DNA of 64,000 bases, from NCBI GenBank assembly GCA_023014485.1, contig JAJOZX010001734.1:72501-136500 (forward strand), written 5' to 3'. Of the stretch, positions 57,002 to 64,000 are shown in pieces. Source of the stretch: Bathynomus jamesi (taxonomy: Eukaryota; Arthropoda; Malacostraca; Isopoda; Cirolanidae). How positions within the stretch are numbered: the stretch's first letter is position 1; each line of letters starts with the position of its first letter. The notes below the pieces were generated by a model. That model did not search any database. It saw only the letters and a list, made by a program, of their open reading frames with translations, and was not told the DNA's origin. Both the position numbers and the translations under genes were made by a program.

Positions 57002-60000
57002 TAGGGCGGAGCGAAAAATACGTTTTTTCTAGTATGAAGTTCTAATAGTGATTAAAAGTTGAATGTAGTGGACGATATATACCTGCCAAAATATGAGTTC
57101 ATTTGTTTAATATTTTCAGCTGCCACCAGGGGGCTAAAGTTAACACAATTTTGGGTAAAAAGGAAAAAAATGCTTCTATTTTAGGTTTATCAAACTATTA
57201 TAAAATTTTATCTTAGAATTATCTAATAGTTTGATTAAGATTCTTAAATGATAAGAATTCGTTTTGTAAAAATGCCTTTTCATATGCTTAATATCTTCAG
57301 CTGCCACAAGAGGGCTGAAGTTAACTTAAAAATGACAATTAAGTATGATTCTGTATTTACTTGAAAAAGGGAACAGTAATAATTAGGATGTCTCTCCTCA
57401 TTTATACTGACTTGAGACAGTTAAGAAACGTTATTTCGTGCCTTAGCGGAGTTACCACCTTTCCCCAACCAACCTCCCTCTAGAAAGGGTTCTTGCTGAA
57501 GACTATTTAGTAATTTGCTTTTGTGTCAAATTTTGGCTGTTTTTTCCTTGATTCTAATGTAGCACGAATCCAACCGTCTCTGTTTGTAGGTCCGCAGACT
57601 GATCCAGCAGCGTCTGTAACGAGCTTGACGCATCTCTCTACGGCTTGTGTATGACATGGAAACTGAAATAATTCTGAATGAAGAGTAGTACCATGTTTGA
57701 TGCATGATTCAATATCATCAAGAGAAACTCCTTTGGTTATCGGTGGTTCTGCTATCTGAAAATCTTGCCACATAATGAGATCTGTATAGTCTTTGGCATA
57801 AAAATTTATTTCTGGCACCTTAAAATACCTGATAACATCTGTTTCTTGAATGCATGCCCTTGCTTTTATGATACGCCTAAATCCCAACTGACGCACATGC
57901 TCCCTTTCATCAGCTATCATTGCAATGAGAATGTTTTCTTGATTTGCGTAATATGCATTTCGCTGAATGTCTGAGTCATGTACTCTCCCAAGCTCTTCAC
58001 GGAGATACCGGCTTCTTGCAATCATATGCCACATATGTTTAGCACCATATTGGCATAATGGTTTACGCTTTATCTGAAACCACATTGGTGCGTATACCCT
58101 AACAATGAAAGTAGCTAATTCTTGTAAATTGCCTGAAGGATTCTCTGTGCTTGCATATAACCGCAGAGTCCTGTTTGCTGTGGTGAGCCACCTTGAATGT
58201 GATATATTGCCTGGACTCTTATGACTAAGACTCTTTGAGAATGTTCCACTTGATATAGCCATGTGAATTTCAAGAAGGTATTTCTGGTCAGTACTTATGT
58301 CATCTACATCAACTTCACACATGTCCTCTTGAATTTCAATGGGTTTGAAGTTACTATGGGAAGCTTTTCACAGTCTGAAAGTGCTCGGCCAATTTCTCCT
58401 GAAAATGCTCTTGGTCCAGTAGTGGTACCATCCAAATGATGAAACAGATGGCGCAATGGAAGTTCATTAAGGTGTAAAAGGCATATCAGCCACTGCAATG
58501 GCTTATTAAAGGCTTCTTCCAGTAATCTTATTGTGCCTCCAATACTACCAGTGTTAACCACTGTCGAATCACAGCCAACTGCAACGATGTTCCCTATATC
58601 AACATTCCTTTCTTTCAAGCAATTCACTAGCGCTGTGCAAATGTATTTAGCTTTGCCACTGGAAGGTGTCACATGTGCAAAGTACAGAGAGTGTGGTTCA
58701 GATATTATGCTGATATGCTCTTCGTGTTTGGTTCTTTGGTGGTTAGAGCCATCACTCTCCTGGACTTGAATCATTGTTTTATCCTTTCTGCCATCAAAGT
58801 ATAATCCCCGCATGGTTTTTGGCTCTCCTATCTGTTGTAGTTCCTTTCTCTGTTTTTGTCTTTCACGTCTTAGCTTACTTCTGTCTATAATATTCCCTTT
58901 GTCTTCGGGAGTAACAATTTTAAGATCTGCCAATACTGCAGAAGCAATAGCAGCCCCAGCTCTGTCCGACATTTTAAATCTATCACAAGTAATTGCTAAT
59001 GAAGGCAGTGGCTCACGCATCTGTTGTTCTGATATTACATATTGAGTCGAGGTTGTATCTTCCTCATTATCTTCAGATATCTCTTCTAGTTGTTGAAGTT
59101 CACTTGTCTCTGTTTCGATTTGTAAGTTGGACGTATTGGTTATAGCAGCACTAGTTGTTTGTGAGGATTCCAGACGTGCTTTTTCCATTTCCTTTCGATG
59201 TTCTCTTGCTTGTAATCGTCTTGTGTGTGCTATGTCAATGCTTCCTATCACCATTATTCTGCGTGTTCGTTGGTCATTTAAAAAATCCTGCTCTTTGGAG
59301 GGACTTTCTTACTCTTTTCACATGAGCATCTCCTAAACTCCTTACATTTGCAGGTGCAGATGTCAAACAAAGTGCATTTTGAAGAGTTTTCAAATTCTTC
59401 AAGCTGATTTTTGTACTTAGGCTGATCCTTGCGTGACTTGTATGGCTTTAATAAGGACCTGTATTTATCATGGTACACTCGCATCATCTGTAAAACGCGT
59501 GTATGTGAAACTATTGGCAAAGAGGCCTTCTTCCAAATATTTTCTACCTTTTTGGAAACTGCCTCTGCGATTTCAGAAAATGAAGGCTCCTTGTCATTCA
59601 TCTGCTCCTTCACTAAATGTTTTGTGAACAGGTAATCTTTCATAATGCAGTTATAAGTTGGTAGTTGCATATCACTCATCTCACAAGGTACTTCAAATAT
59701 GGCACACTTCATATGTTCTCTAGTGAAATGTTTATATTTAGTATTTGATGCCATAATATTTTTAAGAAAAATTCACAATCACAAAATATCCTGTAATATG
59801 AAAACATTATATAATTAATATATATAATATATTTTATAAGTAATATAATATATTATATAAATATATAATATATTATATAAATAAACTAAAATTATATAAT
59901 ACATTATAACAAGCATTTTATAATAAAATCAATATTATCTCTATATAAATCACTTTAAAATAAAGTTTTATAATATTCCGATCATATTAAAAAACTCTCC

Positions 60001-60495
60001 GATCAACTGAACGACTAGGCCTACTACCTAAGAAGACAAGTGTTAACACACTGTTCTAATGACTCACAGAAAGAAATTCCTTCACACCAATACCCTCCCC
60101 CACAACCCTCCCAAAACCCTCCCCCACAACATTCAGTGTAGTCTCAACATGACTCCGTTATTCTAAATTGTGTTAACTTCAGCTCTCTTGTGACAGCTGA
60201 AGATATTAAGCATATGAAAAGGCATTTTTACAAAATGAATTCCTATCATTTAAGAATCTAAATCAAACTATTAGATAATTCTAAGATAAAATTTTATAAT
60301 AGTTTGACAAACCTAAAATAGAAGCATTTTTTTCCTTTTTACACAAAATTGTGTTAACTTTAGCCCCCTGGTGGCAGCTGAAAATTTTAAACAAATGAAC
60401 TCATATTTTGGCAGGCATATTTCGTCCACTAAATGCAACTTTTAATCACTATTAGAACTTCATACTAGAAAAAAAGTATTTTTCGCTCCACCCTA
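57002..60495 (-). mobile_element. Complete DNA transposon of the unplaced hAT-like group, copy C
   Basis: Long terminal inverted repeats of about 325 bp (57002-57325 and 60170-60495) are nearly identical. Tips read TAGGGCGGAGCGAAAAATAC and, from the right, TAGGGTGGAGCGAAAAATAC. The arms also contain GCTGCCACCAGGGGGCTAAA and CAGCTGCCACAAGAGGGCTG. A perfect 8-bp target duplication, TTGTTTAA, lies at 56994-57001 and 60496-60503. The element is 3494 bp with one transposase gene. An 8-bp duplication with a TAGGG tip is hAT-like. It lies between pieces of Polinton copy 2. Confidence 0.95.
57507..59754 (-). pseudogene. Transposase of copy C, unplaced RNase-H-like family, two frameshifts
   Basis: Three consecutive frames, 59754-59278, 59254-58304 and 58322-57507, make one protein of about 745 residues without introns. 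Near residue 140 there is a cysteine-rich module (LFDICTCKCKEFRRCSC), then DQRTRR after the first shift. Next are LYFDGRKDKT (probable first Asp), GCDSTVVNTGSIGG (second Asp), WLICLLHLNELPLRHLF (CxLH) and HSRWLTTANRTLRLY. FPCHTQAVERCVKL near the C-terminus holds the probable Glu. Two single-base shifts, near 59275 and 58313, are the only defects. So the copy is recent. It would cut and paste the element through the long inverted repeats; the enzymatic role is inferred from the context and the D-D-CxxH-E layout. Confidence 0.82.
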
Positions 60496-61264
60496 TTGTT
60501 TAATTTGATTTGGACGAGGTAGTGCCACTGCACAATTAATCACAGAATTAATCACAGAGCCTGCGTGGTTGGGAGTAATAAGAGAGCAAAGAACCTCGTT
60601 ACCGACGCTCTCGGGGTTTCTAAAACCTCGGGGTAGGCGGAGACGAGGTAAACTAAGGGTCACCCTCTTACGGTAGGTGTTTATTAGCAAGCGCCTATGA
60701 TAGTTCTTGACATTCAAATTTGGGCAGAGGTAAATTCAACTTACAACCGCGATTGGGAAATTGTGAATCAGGAGAGTTCCAGGGGTGAACCAATTATGAT
60801 TGAAATAGTTTCTGCGGAGTTTACATTTTTATTTTGAAAATAAAGCATAATTGTAGGACCTATAGGCGCCAGGATGGCGGTGTGAAGGTGGGGTTGAACC
60901 CGTACAAAAGGGAATCGATTGGGAAGGAAGTTATAGAGCGCAAATGAATCTTATATTCGAAACAATCAATTTACGTGATTTTTTGGAAGATTAAATAGTG
61001 ATCAGAGACAGCTGAAATTTGGTATGCAAGTGGGTTAGGCTAAGAGAAGACGGGCGGTATATAGGTTGACACAATTATGCTTTATCTACGGGGATGGTAA
61101 AAGATTTTAGTAAAATTAATTAATAAAAAATCTAAAGACTGATGTTTATAGACACTCGCCTTGCATAGCGTGATGCTGACAACAACGGAGGTGGGGGGGG
61201 GGATCGAAGAATTCATGCGATGAGCATATTTCCATATACATATCGCATTTAATGATTTAATTTG

Positions 61265-61382
61265 AGATTACAGGGGGATACACTGGATTACAGGGGGTTA
61301 TACCGGATTACAGGGGGTTACTGCGGATTACATGGGGTTACTGCGGATTACATGGGGTACTGCGGATTACATGGGGTTACTT
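61265..61382 (+). repeat. 20-bp minisatellite GGATTACAKGGGGTTACTGC
   Basis: Six units of 19-20 bp in a row, the first three with CAGGGGG and the last three with CATGGGG. The stretch 60510-61260 before it shows no feature I recognise. Confidence 0.9.
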
Positions 61383-61489
61383 CGCGTATGAAAGATTGCA
61401 CACACTGTGATGTCAGAACTAAGGAATTTTGGGTTCATCGTCAAAGACGAACTCGTTTTGAACCGTAGAGTTTTACAATACGGGACACA

Positions 61490-61800
61490 AGACTATTAGC
61501 GCGGGATCTCCCGTGGATACCTTGTGTGACTCCACACTCAGCACGTGGACATCCATGCAACCAACACCCGTTAAAAGAGTACATAGTCTTCTCACTGGTG
61601 CACGAGTCCTCACTTACTCCGTCTACAAAAAAAACATGACCGTTAAACTTAATTGCATTTGCCCCGTCCAGCGAGCATGATATATGAACACTCCTGTCCG
61701 CTGTTGCAGATGTGTGAGCCAGTAAATGGCCTTATACCCATAACTGCGTGGGTTGCTTCGGGGGAATAATGGCTTCAGTAGCTCTTGAATACTTTAAAAG
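61490..61800 (-). pseudogene. Polinton DNA polymerase B, copy 2, N-terminal/middle part
   Basis: On minus, ACTGGCTCACACATCTGCAA at about 61735-61715 is nearly identical to 17168-17195 in copy 1. This is followed in frame by NAIKFNGHVFFVDG and YSFNGCWLHGCPRAECG. The last is the G-C-x-x-HGCP block that precedes motif A in Polinton polymerases. One frameshift separates the two blocks. The polymerase continues at 55935-55085 after insertion of the transposon at 57002-60495 and the fold-back element. Confidence 0.82.
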
Positions 61801-62019
61801 ACAACGACGCAACCGTGGTTGCGGCTTGTAGCGGGTCAAAGTTGAAACGGACTATATACAGTCCCATGCAATAGTCGCGCTCCACCCCTGTATGGCCCTC
61901 TCCGAGATGTGGCATCAAAGCTGTGGTGGGAGAGGAAAAAGTAGAAGGAAAGAGGAGGTGGGGATATGAGGAGGGGGAGGTGGGACAGGGATAGCATCCG
62001 GTCAGAGCGAGGAGAGGAT

Positions 62020-62020
<1 letters not shown>

Positions 62021-62061
<41 letters not shown>
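62021..62061 (+). repeat. (GT)n microsatellite
   Basis: About 20 GT units. The stretches 61850-62020 and 62065-62790 show no gene I can support. Confidence 0.95.
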
Positions 62062-62062
<1 letters not shown>

Positions 62063-62794
62063 TTAAATATTCCCACACTTTATTTTTTATCCTTGAAACA
62101 CTGCTCTATATACATATCACATATGCCATCAGCATTTTTCAATATAACGGATAAAATAGATACTATTCTTAAATAGAGAAAAGATTAATATGATTAACGA
62201 TGGTTATACAAAGTGTCATAGTAATATTGTTGCAGTCGACTATAATTTATACAGAAAAGAAAAGGGACACTTCTAACATGAGTAAAAAAAAAATCACGAT
62301 TATCTCAGTTATTATGGTGTACCTAAATATAAGAAATGGATTAAAGCAGGGTAAAAGAGAAACGACTTACAGCTCGTATATGGTAGTGACGTAACTTGAA
62401 CAGCCCACCCACAAAATACGAGGTACAGTTGCCCGTATATGTAATGTTCCTCACCTCACAGGCGACTCCGTATATGTGGCAAAGCCGCCGTGTTAGTCAA
62501 GGTACCTCAACTGTGAGAAGGTGGCGGGGGAGGGGACAGCCGAGTTCAACAACATATAACACAGACATACAGTATGTATCTAAAGGACAATTGAATGTGC
62601 AGTCATTAACATACAGGTAATTATAATGTAATGTCTGTATTGTAAAGATAAACAATTAATATGATCGTGAACAGCGTTGAACTCCATGTAGTTTACTAGT
62701 CTTATAGAGTAATAAGGTTCTATTATTATGATTAATGCAAATCTGTGAACAACTACTACAATAGAACTTTTTATATACTAGTGAATGCGAAATG

Positions 62795-62863
62795 TTCGCC
62801 TGCAGGAAATTTTCTCGTTTATCGCGTAGGCTAAAGTTTACGAGAAAATATCCAGCAGGCGAA
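62795..62863. repeat. Hairpin with TTCGCCTGC arms
   Basis: TTCGCCTGCAGGAAATTTTC at 62795 and its diverged complement (GAAAATATCCAGCAGGCGAA) at 62844-62863 form a 25-bp stem. It is a small MITE or a stable hairpin of unknown role. Confidence 0.6.
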
Positions 62864-63033
62864 AATTTGTCAATTTAAACTAATCTTTGGAAGATAGTAA
62901 GAAAATAAAACTTAGATCATTAAAATACTTTATTTGAAAAGTAAATTCAGTATATTGCAATAAAACATTTTAAAGTAAAAGCAGTAAAAACATTTTAACT
63001 GATATTGTATTATTACTATATAATAAGAATATC

Positions 63034-63374
63034 ATGGATGCCGCTAATTTCCCAACACTTCCGAATGGTCTCCCTCATTTTGTGGAGGTTATCCCATGCA
63101 AAGACAATTCATTTAGCATCAATAGGTTTCAGTGTGAAGAGCTTCAAATCTATCTTACCGAGAGATTCATTTACCCGCTAGCGACTTATATGCAATGAGC
63201 CATTTATCTTTGTTCAATACCCCCGATCTGATGGAGGACGATGTTAATTACGCTCAAGCAGCTCGACTAATTTTCAGAGCTGTAGATCAGGATGCGATAT
63301 TTTCTAGCCAGGGTATTGCTGAAAATTGTGGCGAAATGCAAGATCCGTTCAATGAAAACGTTGCTGAGATGTGA
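63034..63374 (+). other. Two overlapping small reading frames of unknown nature
   Basis: The first frame, 63034-63198, starts MDAANFPTLPNGLPHFVEV and continues FQCEELQIYLTERF to a TGA. The second, 63195-63374, begins with the ATG inside that stop (ATGA overlap): MSHLSLFNTPDLMEDDVNYA, then AARLIFRAVDQDAIF. Both read like one acidic protein cut by a frameshift. The second ends next to a good 5' splice signal (GTGAGT at 63371), so an exon of a spliced gene is possible. Alternatives are a relic of an element gene or two genuine overlapping frames. I do not recognise either. Confidence 0.4.
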
Positions 63375-63777
63375 GTAATCCCTAAGCGTTATAATAATTG
63401 TTTTGAAGAGTAGTTTGTATTGTTTCCCGCTTATAATTGGTAATCTTGCTTCAATAGGCGTTAACTTATAAAAGATGCCAATAATAGCGTTTCGAAAATT
63501 ATGTTTAATTACACTGGCCAACAAAATGAAACTTTTTTTTCTCATCACAAACATGATCACACTTTTCTTAATTCATTTTTCGCGCTGATTCCGAATCTGG
63601 TTTTATGTTTTTTCTAGCACGTATAGTTATATAGATACACTGGTTTTGATATTTTTAAGTTTTTGATATTGCTATAAGAAAATTTATGGATGTATAGATC
63701 ACACTTAGGAATGCTAAACAACAAATACATCATATACCTTATTCAATGCACTTATAAATAAAGAATATATACATTTA

Positions 63778-64000
63778 TTAAAAGCGCTGTGAGTGTGATT
63801 TCCTTTTGTAAATTTGGCCTGGATTGTCACGATACAGCATCCAACAATGGTCCGCCATCATGCTTTCATTCCAATATCCTTGGTAGCGCTTCTCCATCAT
63901 CTGAATATCTTGATGGAAGCGCTCTCCTTGCTCGTCACTCACTGCACCAAGGTTTTCAGGAAAGAAATCTAAGTGGGAATGCAGGAAGTGAATTTTTAAT
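63778..64000 (-). CDS. C-terminus of a repetitive arthropod protein, partial
   Basis: A minus frame enters from beyond the right edge and ends at a TAA at 63778-63780. Readable pieces are KIHFLHSHLDFFPENLGAVS, DEQGERFHQDIQMMEKRYQG, then MADHCWMLYRDNP and a basic RKSHSQRF end. This segment is very common among uncharacterised arthropod proteins that look element-derived; the family's function is not known to me. Its start lies outside the window. No break is seen in the 74 codons present. Confidence 0.75.
   Translation of the reverse strand, partial: LKIHFLHSHLDFFPENLGAVSDEQGERFHQDIQMMEKRYQGYWNESMMADHCWMLYRDNPGQIYKRKSHSQRF

Noticed and set aside
1..64000. CRISPR array, bacterial operon or phage
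   Set aside because: Introns, SINEs, LINEs, mariner elements and microsatellites indicate animal DNA; no regularly spaced repeat-spacer array was seen.

Overview
The window looks like intergenic DNA from an animal, most likely an arthropod and quite possibly a decapod crustacean. The organism is an inference. It rests on the mix of decayed Polintons, mariner/Tc1 elements, arthropod-type LINE relics, tRNA-derived SINEs, very abundant (AT)n and (AC)n microsatellites, and a spliced transposase gene with GT-AG introns. I found no convincing host gene, no rRNA and no functional tRNA. Nearly everything recognisable is mobile DNA, much of it nested.

Layout. 0-6.4 kb: a small hairpin element, a tandem pair of tRNA-derived SINEs, a LINE 3' relic, two promoter-like possible solo LTRs, a truncated mariner (2.5-3.4 kb) and a full-length but dead mariner (4.8-6.1 kb) between 260-bp direct repeats. 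6.4-21.3 kb: a decayed Polinton/Maverick (protease, major capsid, basic protein, minor capsid, integrase, two small conserved genes and packaging ATPase on minus; protein-primed DNA polymerase B and unknown genes on plus). It has been invaded by a DNA transposon (8170-10616), a MITE inside the integrase (12526-12728) and a SINE array (18.8-19.5 kb). 21.4-26.1 kb: a minisatellite, two hAT-type MITE/fold-back elements, and a LINE containing a hAT remnant. 26.2-29.8 kb: a transposon with a four-exon transposase gene. 30-45 kb: a SINE, three LINE relics, hairpin elements, a DD37D-type Tc1/mariner gene and a second copy of the integrase MITE. 46.4-49.1 kb: a Tc1-like element with a nested TTAA MITE, caught in a tandem duplication, and a Penelope-like inverted pair. 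49.2-61.8 kb: scattered pieces of a second Polinton (unknown gene and DNA polymerase) split by an LTR-like non-coding element, a fold-back element and another complete transposon. 62-64 kb: microsatellite, two overlapping small reading frames and the end of a repetitive arthropod protein.

Two points matter most. First, three elements (8170-10616, 26156-29834, 57002-60495) carry related transposases I cannot place in a named superfamily. They share FDGRKD-like, D(S/N)T..NTG, CxLHxNELPxR and H(S/T)Q..ER motifs, a cysteine-rich N-terminus in two copies, TAGGG-type termini and 8 (or 9)-bp target duplications, which suggests a hAT-related group. Second, both Polintons carry, immediately downstream of the polymerase, a related gene of unknown function (20036-20476 and 49176-49721), so it is probably a real Polinton gene of this lineage.
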